Of a stretch of 64,000 bases of DNA, positions 33,701-46,605 are shown piece by piece. Source of the stretch: Sebastes aleutianus (lineage: Eukaryota > Chordata > Actinopteri > Perciformes > Sebastidae); assembly GCA_916700875.1 (NCBI GenBank), contig CAKAKS010000039.1:23581315-23645314 (forward strand), in the 5' to 3' direction. Each line of letters begins with the position of its first letter. Position 1 is the stretch's first letter. Both the position numbers and the translations under genes were made by a program. The notes beneath the pieces were generated by a model. It was not told the DNA's origin, searched no databases, and saw only the letters and a list, made by a program, of their open reading frames with translations.

Positions 33701-33965
33701 TTAAAGCAGCAGTGGGTAGAAATGGAGCAAATATGATTTTAATAAGGTATTTTTTATAAAACGGTCACTATATCCTGAAAAAAATCATGTGCCTCTGTGT
33801 CCTCCGGTGTCCTCCAGTGAGATTCTTTAAAGCCTGAAAACAGAGCCATGAGGAGGTGCAGAAGTCTAGTTTTCTCTCAGAACACTTGAATTACAATATG
33901 CTGAAAGGTTATTATGGAATTGATTACCAATGATGCCAAAAACGCGTTGCCCACTGAATCTTTAA
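33701..33965. mobile_element. MITE with TTAA ends, copy 2 of the 6.3-kb family
   Basis: The left end TTAAAGCAGCAGTGGGTAG and the right end GCCCACTGAATCTTTAA form a degenerate inverted repeat ending in TTAA at both sides. The right half matches 6328-6468 closely (GCAGAAGTCTAGTTTTCTCT onward). It is 265 bp with no coding capacity. Confidence 0.7.
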
Positions 33966-35831
33966 AAGCACAAACTAGTCAAAAAAGAAAGAGGGGCCGG
34001 CTGTTTAATTATGCTCAACATGCATCATCATGTCTGTGATTGCCAAGCCAAGGAGGTGGAAGGGTTAGCAGGCAAGCAGGAGGCGGAGAGTGTCAATATT
34101 TAATAGTGTTGGCTCCTTCAAATTGATTGAAATTTCCTATTATGAACACAAGGGAGTACATAATCATATAACTTAGCCTGCCATTGACAGTTGCCTCCTG
34201 CTCTCCTTTCAGCATGCTCTTTCTCGGCCTTCGCAGTTACTGTGATGTTTTTGTCTGCCTGCTATTATCAGTTTTTTTTTTGTGGTTTTTTTTGTGTATT
34301 GCGCTGTTTTTTTGACTCTCCTTGTGTCTGTTATCTGCCTTTGGATTCCATTAGCACAGTGACAGAGAGGTGATTACAGCCGGCCCAGGTTTTTTAATAC
34401 AGATTAGACGTCATCTGTGATGCCTTTCATATGCCTGCCATCCCACCATCCCTCAAGTTATTGTCTGGGGCCCTTTTCCTTGAGCTGTTGATATGACCCG
34501 CTGTATGCTCCTGTAATGCTATCTGTATTCCGTGCACTTTGCCACGGTGAATATCCGTATTTGACACAACTAATAAGGCCTTTCATTTTGATGGAATTCT
34601 CTCTCATGCTGGCTGAAGCCTGTGTTTTCTCTCAGTGAGACAGAGCTGTTTGCTCGGGCCGAGGGTGGAGCTGAGAGACAGATTGCCTCAAACAAAAGTG
34701 TTGTGTTTGGCAGGCTCTCTGCTCGCACTCTCTGCCACTTTCCAATCCTCGAGGTTGCACTGCTCGCAATGTCCACTGGTTGAGACTTTGAGAAGGTAAA
34801 AATAATTACTTTGCGAAAATTATCGTTTCCATGCATGATTTCCTCGTGATACAATTCAATTACATTGACAAGCAACCCCTTTGCAGAAGCGACTGGAGCC
34901 TGATTTAAATTGAACAGCGAGTCAGCTCTCATTTCCACTAATTTGATTGTCACACTCCTGAATTGCGTTTGATGATCTCACAAAACAAAGCCAATGAGAT
35001 AATCATTCGCAGTGTGATGCTGTACTTATTTTAATCTTAAGGAATACAACAGATTTTGTCATGCAGGTAAGAGGAGCTGTCATTCTAAATCAGGCCGAGC
35101 CAGTGAAGCATCCAGGATGGGAAAAGCTGGAGAAGGACTTCGCTTAATGGTTTTGTCTTTCCACATCTCACACATCTCATGTGCCTGGCTGAATGCAATT
35201 AAGTGTCCTCTGGCATTCATTACTATGTCAGTGTACCTGGAGTGATTTGAGGTGAAAGCATTTACATCTCTGTGCACACATGATGCCCCCATAATGCTTT
35301 CCTGTGTCCTGTCAGAAAACAGGATGACTTGTCCTTTGTCTGTCATTCTATTATGTTTTAGCTGGTGGTGTCCTACCAGGAAGGTGAGAATGATGGCGCA
35401 CTGACTCACCTGTTTCTGCCACCTGACGCAGCTGTGAGTGACCCTCACTGCCTGATCGAGGCCCGAGGACGGAGACAAAATGTCACAGCACAACTGATAG
35501 CAATGAAACCTGGGAGCCACAAAAGCTCATGATGAAATGATGATAAAGTAGCTGTAAAATACAACATTGTCTCGTTTTTATTGCTTTGATGTCTCCATGA
35601 TGTTGTTGAAGAAGAGTTCTGTCCATCAAAATCCAGTCTATCTGTGCATATCTGTCTGCAGCTTTGGTTCATAGGCAAACGTAGATTTGCGCACGCATAG
35701 TCGGTTCTTACACTGTGTTGAATGATCAACGATGAGGCAAAGATCATAGCAAAAATGGTCATGATTTATGGTAGTGATATTTTTATTTATTTTGAAAATA
35801 ACTGTTTATAATATTTGGCAAATTCTATATA
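33966..35831. other. Gene-free stretch
   Basis: Minus-strand frames of 127 (34570-34953), 146 (35080-35520) and 105 codons have no recognisable family and no splice context. No repeats were seen. Confidence 0.45.
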
Positions 35832-37434
35832 CAGTGGAGGAAATAAGTATTTGATCCCTTGCCGATTTTGTAAGTTTGCCCACTTACAAAGAAAAGAATG
35901 GTCTATAATTTTAATGGTAGGTTTATTTTAACAGTGAGAGACAGAATATAAAAAAAAAATTCCAGAAAATCAATTCATATAAAAGTTATAAATTGATTTG
36001 TATTTTATTGTGGGAAATAAGTATTTGATCCCCTAGCAACCAGCAAGAATTCTGGCCCCCACAGACCGGTTAGATTAGTCCTCTCGCTTTAAGAAAGTAC
36101 TCCGAATCTCAACTCGTGACCTGTATAAAAGACAACTGTCTCAACTCATTACCTGTATAAAAGACACTTGTCCACAATCAGATTCCAACCTCTCCACCAT
36201 GGGCAAGACCAAAGGGCTGTCCAAGGACGTCAGGGACAAGATTGTAGACCTGCACAAGACTGGAATGGGCTACAAGACCATCAGCAAGCAGCTTTGTGAG
36301 AAGGAGACAACTGTTGGTGCCATTATTCGGAAATGGAAGAAACACAAAATGACCATCAATCGCCCTCGGTCTGGGGCTCCACGCAAGATCTCGTCTCGTG
36401 GGGTATCGATGATCATGAGAAAGGTGAGGGATCAGCCCAGAAATACACGGGAGGAACTTCTTAATGATCTCAAGACAGCTGGGACCACAATCACCAAGAA
36501 AACCATTGGTAACACACTACACTGTAATGGTTTAAAATCCTGCAGCGCCCGCAAGGTCCCCCTGCTCAAGAAGGAACATGTACAGGCCCGTCTGTTTGCC
36601 AATGAACACCTGAATGATTCAGAGAAGGCTTGGGAGAAGGTGATATGGTCAGATGAGGCCAAAATCAAGCTCTTTGGCATCAACTCGACTCGCCGTGTTT
36701 GGAGGAAGAGAAATGCTGACTATAACCCCAAGAACACCATCCCCACCGTCAAGCATGGAGGTGGAAACATTATGTTTTGGGGGTGTTTCTCTGCTAAGGG
36801 GACAGGACGACTTCACCGCATCTTAAGGGAGGATGGACGGGGCCATGTACCGTGAAATGTTGGGCGACAACCTTCTTCCCTCAGCCAGGACACTGAAAAT
36901 GGGTCGTGGATGGGTCTTCCAGCACGAGAATGACCAAAAACATACGGCCAAGGCAACAAAGGAGTGGCTCAAGAAGAAGCACATTAATGTCATGGAGTGA
37001 CCTAGCCAGTCTCCGGACCTTAATTCCATAGAAAATCTGTGGAGGGAGCTGAAGCTTCGAGTTGCCAAGCGACAGCCTCGAAACCTTAAGGATTTGGAGA
37101 TGATCTGCAAAGAGGAGTGGACCAAAATCCCTCCTGAGATGTGCACAAACCTGGTGACCAACTACAAGAAACGTCTGACCTCTGTGCTTGCCAACAACGT
37201 TTCTCCACCAAGTACTGAGTCATGTTTTGCTAGGGGATCAAATACTTATTTCCCACAATAAAATACAAATCAATTTATAACTTTTATATGAATTGATTTT
37301 CTGGAATTTTTTTTTTATATTCTGTCTCTCACTGTTAAAATAAACCTACCATTAAAATTATAGACCGTTCTTTTCTTTGTAAGTGGGCAAACTTACAAAA
37401 TCGGCAAGGGATCAAATACTTATTTCCTCCACTG
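35832..37434 (+). mobile_element. Tc1-like DNA transposon with 208-bp IR/DR termini
   Basis: The element starts CAGTGGAGGAAATAAGT and ends with its inverse at 37434. It is flanked by TA on both sides (35830-35831, 37435-37436), the Tc1/mariner target. The terminal inverted repeats are 208 bp each (35832-36039 and 37227-37434) with very few differences. Each repeat contains GGAAATAAGTATTTGATCCC or a one-base variant at its outer and inner edge, the IR/DR layout known from Sleeping Beauty-type fish elements. Total length is 1603 bp. The nearly matching arms suggest fairly recent insertion, although the internal gene is broken. Confidence 0.95.
36199..37218 (+). pseudogene. Broken Tc1-like transposase
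   Basis: The reading frame opens MGKTKGLSKDVRDKIV, a Tc1 paired-type helix-turn-helix DNA-binding region, and continues to the first catalytic aspartate in WSDEAKIKLFG. Near 36830 the frame shifts (the open frame ends at 36855 while similarity continues in another frame from MYREMLGDN). At about 36998 a TGA replaces the conserved Trp of the MEWPSQSPDLN motif. Near 37199 a one-base loss shifts the frame again before the ancestral stop at 37216-37218. The second catalytic position, Asp in the family motif QxDND, reads Glu here (QHEND). The final Glu (IENLW) is kept. The protein cannot be made in functional form. Confidence 0.93.
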
Positions 37435-37436
37435 TA

Positions 37437-40400
37437 CATAAATTAAAATGGACCAATAGAAAGCCAAACTTTACCTTATTTCTAATGGTACTACCCTTCC
37501 ATGAGAGATATGCTGAGATTTTGCTGCGTTGAGACTGCAGGCAAATCCTATCTGTTTCTCAAGTCCGAGACTGTCTGCACCAACCTACATGGGTTGCTGT
37601 GGTAACGATGTAGGCGTCAGTAATTACTTGATGATGCAGCTTTCCGACGCGGAAGCCTGAGAAATGGAGGTCCATCACTTTGCCCTCCAAACTATTGTGC
37701 TGTTAAGTTACGGTGCAGAACTCCTCCATCGCACATCAGACAAACTCAGCGACGGGGGAGTCTGGTATACATTGATATTGCGATGTTCTGTGCTGCACTC
37801 ATGAGAGGCTTCGCTGTGCAACGAGAGGTGTGGCGCCATCCGCAAAGTGATGACTGGAGGGAACATGTAGTCCTTGTTTTGCGAGTGACGCAAAAGACTA
37901 AAATCTGATTTTAGCGGCCAGAGCGTCCGAACTGAGACGCATCTGTAGAAACCTGATTGAAATCGCATCGCAAACCTCCTTCAAATGTGGTTTGAATCTG
38001 ATTTGCAAATTTTTTCTGCATTTCATGTGTTTTTTTTTGCTCTTCAGACTTTCTATCTATCTTAATCTGGATATGAACAAGGCTTTTGTAAACAACCATT
38101 TTTCTTGCTATATTCTATGTATATATAGTAAATAAATTCATTTTAGGTCAGTGAATCTAGGTGGGGATTAAATCCATGAGACATCTGGTCCTTTAATAAC
38201 TAAGAACTGAAGTGTGTGCATGAGGGAAAGGGAGCGTGCTTGTGTGTGTGTTTGTTGTGTCTGTGGTTTGGGAGAAAGGTGTTAGCAGGGTACTATTGTC
38301 AGCTTTTCAGTGTTTGTAGCCCACTGGGTGAACATGCAGCACTCTAATCAATTTCATGTCGCTACAGTCTGTGTCTCTGTGCTTCTCTGTAGAAACAAAT
38401 GGCTTACAAAGGCTGTGAACCTGGGAGGTGATGTCAAATTGTTTGAGTTGGCTAATTTAATGCAGATCCGATTTGTGTGTTAGCACCTCATTAATGATAT
38501 GACTTTGCAGTGACCTTTTAAAGCACTCTTATTATTTAGTTTTGTTCCCTTAGTTGGCTATAGGTTGCAAAGGCTTTCTGCTGCGTGTCATCAGTTTTAC
38601 GTGTCACTCTCTGATGCTGCTGTATTACCGTACGTAAACCGGAAGTGTGTTTTGTATTTGTGTTGTTGAGCGGAGAAGAAAATAGATATTTGTGCTAGAA
38701 AGAGAAACTAAGCATGCGTGACAGGATTTGGCGAAGAGTTCATACTGCAGAAAATGGGAACATATTTTCCAGCACGCATGTTGGTTTACTTTACTTTAAA
38801 ACATTAAGAAGAACACGAAGAAGAGCGATTCATATTTAATGTCCGCTCTTGTCACCTCGCATTTAAGTGTGCGGATGGCACAGTGGAGCAAGACAAAAAG
38901 GACGAGACCTTTTCAGGGTTATGTTAAACCTTCAGAGCTGTAGAAAGCCTCACTGCACTGACACACTTTTCTTTGGCAACATTTTGTATTATGATTCAGC
39001 ATAATATCTATGCATGACTCACATCTGAATGGACAAAGACACTTGCTGAAGGTCGTCTACGTATCTCTCATTATGAATTCATACCTCCGATGTACATTTT
39101 CATTGAGAAATATGATTTTGTACTTAATTTACAAGATATTCTCTCTTTATTATTAGGATCCCTATTATCACTATAGTATATGCATTGGCTGTTCTTCCTG
39201 GGAAACAATACAATCAAACACACTTTAAACACAACAAAAAAAACAGCTTATTAAATGAACAATCAAGTACGGAAGAGAAACAAAATTGTTATCCATTTAA
39301 CAAACATGAATTTCAAACACATTATAATCACAAATTCTTCAAGAATTCATAGCAAACTAAAAATTTTTAATTCATACAATTAAAAAGTAATTCTTAATAA
39401 ACATAAATCCTTGTCTGAATGATCTTAAATTAAATATTTATCCATCCTGCGCCTTCACACATTTAATTCCAAGAAAATGGTATTGAAATACATTTCTCAT
39501 TCTCTGCCAAAGGGGGATTTCTACTTTCACACAGATTAACATTATATTTCTTACACCGTCATTTGTAGTTTACACAAACACACAAATTAAATTAGGGTTC
39601 CTGAAATGTTTGGAGATACTGTTTTAACAAAATTTTGAACCGATCTTTTAATATTCTCTTGAACAATATGTAATATATTCAGTATATATATTCAAGCCTG
39701 GTGTGGCGCTGACGTACGTAAGCGTGCTCCTGTTTTTGTTTGTATGGGTGAGAAAGTGACTCTACGTGGATAGAGAGGCTTTAGTGCTGCAGACGTCCTA
39801 CAGGCTCATTCTCCATCCCAGGTGGTGCCGCTGCCTGTGGTGTGCAGAGAGGTAAGGGCCGTGACCACAGCCTTTCAGTTGGTGTTACCCCAACAGGGAG
39901 AGATGAGGATTGAGATAAAAGGGCACCCCCAGCCCCTGTGTCTGCCTCCACTGCTGTGTGCAGGTGCACTGTTAGTGGGGCACCAACAGTAACACCCAGG
40001 TGATAAGGCTGGGAGAGAGCAAATCAAACAGAAGAGAGACATAGGGCCTCCATCTGGCACAGCTTCTCATAGCATAGCACATTTTGTTCCTTTACTGTTC
40101 AGAACCACATTCACTCAATATTTTCAAGATGTATATGTGTCCCTGGATCACTGTCACAATTAACCTGCACTCACACAAACATTTTAAACGGATAAGATGC
40201 AACAAACATAATATAATAAAAATCAAAATGATGAAATAAAGTTGCAATAAAGTTGTGTAAGGTCATAACGAAAGAGATGCATGTGAAAAATCATCAAAAT
40301 TCTTTACAGTTGTTCATTTTTTAGTGATATAGCAGGCGTTTGGCTATAATTAGCACCATTTACATGATGGGCTGAAACTGCTGGAATGTGTTTCTAAAAA

Positions 40401-41189
40401 GCACAGCCGCTAAATTTCCTTCCACTGAGAAAACGCTGGGCCTTGGCTTGTCGCAATACTATATTTACCACCCTGATCCAGCGAGCAACACGGCCGTTTA
40501 GCCAGTTAAGCTCGATGTACTGCCAAGCAGACAGCAGCTGGAGAGTACGCAGCTGAAATTGTACAGGCAACATTTGGCATTCACAGGACATTGACAACGA
40601 AATATCTTTTAGCTTAGCCAGATGGGTAATTGATGAGGATCATGGTAATAGGTAAGAGTGTGCTGTTTTTCACATACAGAAAGTAAATGGGTACACTGAG
40701 GACAAGAGGCGACTGCAAGTTACCTGGCTGGTGTTATTTCAGGCGTGGACGCAGTAATTTGCCCATTTCATGGGCAGATGGAAAACCAGAGTGACAGATG
40801 ATTCCCTTTACTTCATCCTCTCTTTGCTGTTATGTGTCTAATCCTATCCCAGATCCTTTTGTTGATGTCTATAATAACACAAACAAACATGTACAAATAC
40901 TGTATGGTGCCGTGGTGCACTCGTGATGCCAACAGAGAGTATACAGCTCATTTAATTTAAGCAAATACCACACTGAAAAATAGTCCATTACAGGTAAAAG
41001 TCTTGCATTCAGAATTTTGCCAAAGCAAAAGTACACAAGTATTGACAGTTAAATGTGCCTAAAATATCAAAAGTATTCATTAGGTAGCAGACTTAAAACT
41101 AGTGATCCAAAGTGATCTGTTTCATTCTGTCAGCTTTTTAAAAACCAACAAGGCTCAGTTAACGATTTTGTTTCAAAACTTTCAAGGCT
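37437..41189. other. Gene-free stretch
   Basis: Mostly A/T-rich single-copy-looking DNA. Short frames only, none recognised. GGTAAG-type sites occur but do not bracket coding-like sequence. Confidence 0.45.
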
Positions 41190-41410
41190 CCTCATCTGAG
41201 CCTCTGGGGCAGCTGTGGAAGGTTGGCGGTTTGATCCCCTGCTCCTCCACATGTCGAAGTGTCCTTGAGCAAGATACTTAAATCCAAATTGCTCCTGAAG
41301 GCTGTGCATCTGTCTGTGAATGTGTGTAAATTAGTGAATGCTGACATGTAGTGTAAAGCGCTTTGAGTGGTCGGAAGACTAGAAAGGCGCTATATAAATG
41401 CAAGTCCACT
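41190..41410 (+). mobile_element. tRNA-derived SINE
   Basis: The head contains a tRNA-like B box (GGTTTGATCCCC near 41228) after a degenerate A-box region. The body reads GTGTCCTTGAGCAAGATACT, and the tail is GTAAAGCGCTTTGAGTGG...GGCGCTATATAAATGCAAGTCCA, which is typical of a widespread teleost SINE whose tail derives from a LINE. A minus-strand copy of the same tail is at 56230-56393. Confidence 0.75.
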
Positions 41411-42184
41411 AGTGTTACATTATTATATTGTTACTGATATATTTGTGCAAGAGGTATTTTTAACATTGTAGCTGTATGAGGTGGAGCTCATTTCAAATAT
41501 ACTAGTTTTCTTGTTTACTACTATTAAGAAATGCATCATATGTTATGTTATATATACATACAAATATGATGGAGTAAAAAGTACATTAATTCCCACTGAA
41601 ATGTAGTGAAGCAAGTAGCAGAAAGGAGAAATACTTGTATAGTACAACTACCTCAGAATTGTACCTAAAGTACACTATTTCAGTATATGTAATTAGTTAC
41701 TTTACACATCTGCACATAGCTGTTATTTTTTTTATTTCTGTGTAAGTACGTTTAGAGAGATGCATAAAACCAGAGTCAAATTCCTTGTATGTATTGCTGC
41801 CTTCAAATGAGATCGTGTTTACCGTGTTCACGAGAAGAGTCCATATGAACGTCCCTCTCTTGTGGTATAATATTCACGACCTCGTAAGTGGAAAGTTTCT
41901 GAAAGCTCCGAGTTCAAGACTTGTGACGTGTTTGTTGAAGTTGTCAGAAATGGCAGAGGCCATGGAAGTAAATTTTTCAGTGCATAATAAGTTAATGTAT
42001 TGTAATTATAGTTGGATATTGTTTTTCTTTGTAATTTTATAATAGGTCTGAGGAATGTTGATATTCCCAACGGCCTCATCTTTTCCCTCTGTCATTATGC
42101 CTTTGCATTTAATGCATTATGTTACCCACTTGCTAAATTTTGTCTTCTAGACGCCGACAGTAATGTTAATATTGCCGCTGCTTA
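41411..42184. other. Gene-free stretch
   Basis: A/T-rich with short, unrecognised frames. Confidence 0.4.
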
Positions 42185-42241
42185 GCATTTTATTTGAAGG
42201 CACCATGTGTACTTGGCAAATAAAGCTGATTCTGATTCTGG
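42185..42241 (+). mobile_element. LINE 3' tail fragment
   Basis: CTTGGCAAATAAAGCTGATT followed by CTGATTCTG is the 3' terminus (polyadenylation motif plus short tail repeat) I recognise from fish non-LTR retrotransposons. Only the last ~60 bp are clear. Confidence 0.5.
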
Positions 42242-43532
42242 TAGACCTAATTAATCAGAAATTTACATGTGTAAAATTTCTGGCTCCAGAACTGATCTGC
42301 TGCCTTGTAGAGAGAATAAAGTAACGGTACAAAAAAAGCATCATGAAGATATTTTATCATATGTGTTTTGATAAAAGGAAGTTTGATGTCTCGGTTAATC
42401 AGGTCTGATGTGTACATTAAAATGATTAAAAGACTAATATCTACTGAGTTTAGAGCACACAGAAAACAAATTTTTTCGAAGAAGTGCTTTTTTTCTTCTT
42501 TGGACCAATCACAGCGCCTCCTGCTTTTCAGGGTCTGGCTCACCATGTTTACAGCCTTGAGCTCCAGCTTACGTTACTAAACCCACTTCCAATATCCTGC
42601 AGTCCCTCTTGTATGCCCCCTCCTCCCCCCTTCTCTCCCTAAACCAAAAATATTTTATAGCTGATGATCATTTTAATAGTTCCCAAGATAATGTGTCAGA
42701 TCTAAAACGATGACAGAGATCACAGGAACCATCCTGTGGGAGCTGTCTCTTCAAGAGATACCCTGACGCCGAATGAAAGAACAGATTTGCTTTGTGCAGA
42801 GACACACTGTAAAGGTACAAACAGTACTGTGGAGCGCACAGTCAAAGCGCGTCATTTGTAATACTCTTGCTGAGAAAGTTTTCTCCTGGCCTATTTAAGA
42901 TAGGGATAAAAAATTGGTGCCATTAATATTTTATTATTTTTACCCTTGCCCAATATGTCTCCGTGAAGTGCCTGCACCCAGGGTATAATCAGCGAAGGTA
43001 GTGGGAATTTGTTTCCCTGTGGCAGGAAAGGTATATCTCTCCTCCTGTGGGTGTCACTGTTACCACATCTGAGGCACTGAGCCTCATCCAATGGTCCCAC
43101 TGCACTAATGAGTTATGGTGGCGGCTGCACACAGACCACTACATTTCTGCAACACTGAACACATTCAAACGCATGGCCTGGACACACACACACACACACA
43201 CACACTCCCTATACATGTGCGAGCGTATGCACTCCCAGCAGGAGTGAGAGCTCTACACTCAATGTATGAGAGGCTGTTTAGGCAGAGCCCAGGCTTTCAC
43301 GTCTTCGACAAACAGAGGAAGACAACCAAGCAATTGGTGTAAAATAGCTGTGATAGTAAGTACATTTCATAGCTTTGAAGATAGAGGAGAAGCCCTGCTG
43401 GTGTAAGCGAGCTTTGCGTTATTGTCACTACGGAGCTTTCTGGCCTGTCATGTTCCTGAAAGCTTAGATAAATGGACTGCACTGGGATTCATGGATACAT
43501 CCTGTTACTCTTGTTGATATGTATGTGAACAT
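42242..43532. other. Gene-free stretch
   Basis: A (CA)n run lies at 43182-43205. No gene or repeat family otherwise recognised. Confidence 0.45.
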
Positions 43533-45781
43533 AAGGGCTGTAACGATTCATCTACTACCTTGATGTATCGATTTATATTCCTACGGTCCAACTTGATCGA
43601 TGGGTACTTGGCAAGTTGTCCTTCACGGGAGACGTATATATCGATATAAAATCGATTTGAAACGCAAACATCGATTGTGTCGATACTAAGGATTTGCACC
43701 CTGTATTTAAGGATGACAAACGTTATATGAAAGTGTTTTTTAGCACTTTTATTAGTAAAGAAATGTTAAACGTTAATCCGGTTCACTCTCCAGACGTGCG
43801 GCAGCTTGCCAGCTCCGCCCAATGCAGTGCAAGCACGCATCCATGGCGTGCATGCAGACTAACGGCGGTCTGCATGAGCTGCTGGCGCTGTGGTGCAGAG
43901 GAGCCGAGGAGCCGGTCGGCAGAGTTTCAGGCGCTATCAATCCACTTTACGAGGGCGGCTACACCCACAGGTACTTTCCACGTGCGCTGTCGTTTTTGTA
44001 TTCAGAAAATGACTTTCCTTTCCCCGTCATATCTATTTACATGCAGCATCAGCCTCACGTATCCAAAAAAGCAGATGGTTTGCGAGGCAAATTATCACAG
44101 GAGTAAAGTAAAAAACAAAACAGAAATTCAACAAACGTTAGTCTAACTTGTTTTTAAAATGTTTTTCCGTATGTTTTTCATATATGAAAAGACCCCAAAT
44201 AAACACTGTAGGTGGACTACTTGATTACTATAAGCAGATTATTTAAACAGCGTTTAAATAATCTGTTTTTATTAAATTTTTTCCAGCAACCCAAAAATCA
44301 AAGAATAAAGACATTTCCCTCGCAAATTAGTGGTATTTTCTTTTTAATGTATAAGGGACATGGAATGTTTTATACTTCTGGTTAACACCATCAAATCAAT
44401 CTTATTTCTATATATGTATTTTGTAAGTACAGTTCATTTTGTTAACACCTTATTTTGAAAATCAGACGTAGTCACATGTGTATACTTCCGCTAACTTCGC
44501 CAAGTCCGTCGCTAGCTCTCCCGTCAGCTCCGGTCTCTTTAAACATCCATGGTCAGCTCAATCGGGGCCGTTTGAATGCATTTAACATAAATGTCAGTAT
44601 ATGGGTGCTCTACAGTTGTAGCATCGGCCGATTTGGCCATGGAGATGCGAATGATGGCTGGCTTGATCGCACGTTACGATACGATAACGTTTCCTGTCCA
44701 TGACAGAGTTAGCATGCAGCTTTAGCCATGATGTCTAGCTCTGCTTTTCCTGGCAATGTGTGAAACCCAAAGTGTTTCCATACGTAAAAAGTATGTGAAG
44801 TGTTTACCACTTTGGATTTCAAAATGTGTGAGTGCAGGTCGTATCCACGCAGACCCCTCAGTCGTTTTTTTCCTTTTTCGTTTTGGCTCACGACGGCCGG
44901 CAGCTGTTTGTTATGGTTGACAGATACGGAACAGATAAGATAAGATAAGATAAGATAAGATGGACCTTTATTAATCCCCGGAGGGAAATTCAGGTGTCAA
45001 AGCAGCAACATCAGCAAACAGAGTGAATCACAGGAGAGGTAAAGGTATACAAAAATTATAAAGACAATAATAGAGATATAAAAGATACAGAGTGAATGGG
45101 TGAACATAGTGTGTACAGTCCGTCAATAAATAAATGTAGTATGTACAATAAATAAATAAATAAATAAATGTAATATGTACATATGTGCAGTCAGCAATAA
45201 AGTGGTATATAGGATGTATAGTGTAAAGTGAGTGTAAAGTGCGCCAGATAGTGCATGTTTAAATTTCTTAAAAGTCCTAATAGTTGTCATATGGGGGTCA
45301 GCCTTGGTTGTGGAGCCTGATGGCTACCAGCATGAAGGACTGACCCAGGCGCTTTGTGTTGTGCCGAGGAGGGATGAGTCTGTGGCTGAAGGTGCTCCTC
45401 ATCTTGACTAGCTCATCATGGAGGGGGTGGAAGGGGTTATCCAGGATAGCGTCCAGCTTCCTCCTCATCCTGCCCTCTGCCACCACCTCCAGACCGTCCA
45501 GCTCAGATCCAACCACAGAGCCAGTCTTCCTCACCAGCCTGTTCAGTCTGTTGGCATCCCTTGTGTACATGTTACCCCCCCAACATACCACAGCAAAAAA
45601 GAGAACAAGATATGACGTCACGTTACTCAGACTGCAACAATAAAAGCGGTAACTGCCTTTTACCTCTGCATGGACTCAAATGAAGCAAATATATCAATTC
45701 CGGCATCAAAAAAATTGATTTTAAAATCTTAAAAAAAAAAATCTCGATACATAGGTCAATCGATTTTTTCCCCCACCCCTA
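43533..45781. mobile_element. hAT-like element, copy A, interrupted by a LINE
   Basis: The left end AAGGGCTGTAACGATTCAT and the right end AATCGATTTTTTCCCCCACCCCT resemble the ends of copy B at 59253-60370. The internal blocks at 44281-44927 and 45609-45780 align collinearly with copy B (CAGCAACCCAAAAATCAAAG, TGTCAGTATATGGGTGCTCT, CAATAAAAGCGGTAACT). The left internal part, about 43700-44270, differs from copy B. The 665-bp LINE at 44938-45602 splits it. No matching 8-bp target duplication was found for this copy, and no intact transposase. Confidence 0.7.
44938..45602 (-). mobile_element. 5'-truncated LINE fragment nested in hAT copy A
   Basis: On the minus strand a coding tail ends at 45298, followed by a 3' UTR whose end reads GGGGATTAATAAAGGTCC and a (TTATC)n tail (44938-44961). 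The tail peptide VVCWGGNMYTRDANRLNRL...GSVVGSELDGLEVV...DNPFHPLHDEL is the carboxy end of reverse-transcriptase proteins of fish CR1/L2/Rex1-type LINEs. Flanking target duplications are GAACAGATA (44929-44937) and GAACAAGATA (45603-45612). The uninterrupted site is visible in copy B as GAACGGATA near 60192. The 5' end, with most of the polymerase, is missing, as is usual for LINE insertions. Confidence 0.85.
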
Positions 45782-46597
45782 CTAGCTCCACACATTTACA
45801 TCTTTTGGAGCAAGCAGCTCTTATTTATGTTGCAACTTAATGACGCAGTTATAAACATGCTTGATACTAGAGAGGGAAAGAGAAATGTTGGATCTCCAGA
45901 GCAATATTTTTAGGAGTTACCCCCGCTGTCCCTTCGTGGCAGACAGTCACCTTGCCAATACTCAGGACGGCACCACCTGTCAGAGCTCGCCTTGGGCCCC
46001 AGACAGAGCCCTCTGTGGTCGAGGCTGGATTTTGTGGCGGATCAGTGGGATTTACGGGGACAAACAGACTGCCGCCGTATACTTCCATGCATGCTGCCGA
46101 AAACTCAATTTGCTTGTTCTGCTCCTCATCTCTACTTTACCTGCTTGAATCCTGACGAGGACAGGGACAGTAGTGAGACAGCAACAGAGGGGGAGGGTAT
46201 TTCAAGTTCAAGTCTGTTGTGATTTGATTCAGCGCTTTCCAGGCGGTGAAAAAAATAACCGTTTCTTGCTCTCACCAGATGATTTATATGGTCGGATTTT
46301 AATGAGATGTGAACTTTTTGATTTGTTTTGTTGCGGCCTATATTATGTCTAATGAACTTGACCTTTGTATACGCAGCATAAGGTTTGGTCATTAATGTGG
46401 ATCAAAAGAGATTAGAAGGCAGTCGTTGCAATGACATATGACACAACCTTTTCTTGACCTTGTGCAGCCGTGCATGACTGTGTGTTTCAGAATCAGTGCA
46501 CTTGATATCAGGGGTATGAGGCAAAGCTACAATCACTATCTGCATCTGTCTTTTCTCTTTTTCCCCTCAACAGTATTCAATGGATTCTCAACTGAAA
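45782..46597. other. Gene-free stretch between elements
   Basis: Short frames only, including overlapping plus-strand ones near 45861-46222. Nothing recognised. Confidence 0.4.
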
Positions 46598-46605
46598 CTA
46601 GGAGT

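Noticed and set aside
41190..41260. A tRNA gene
   Set aside because: Only a degenerate A box and a B box remain, attached to a SINE body and tail. No cloverleaf can be drawn.
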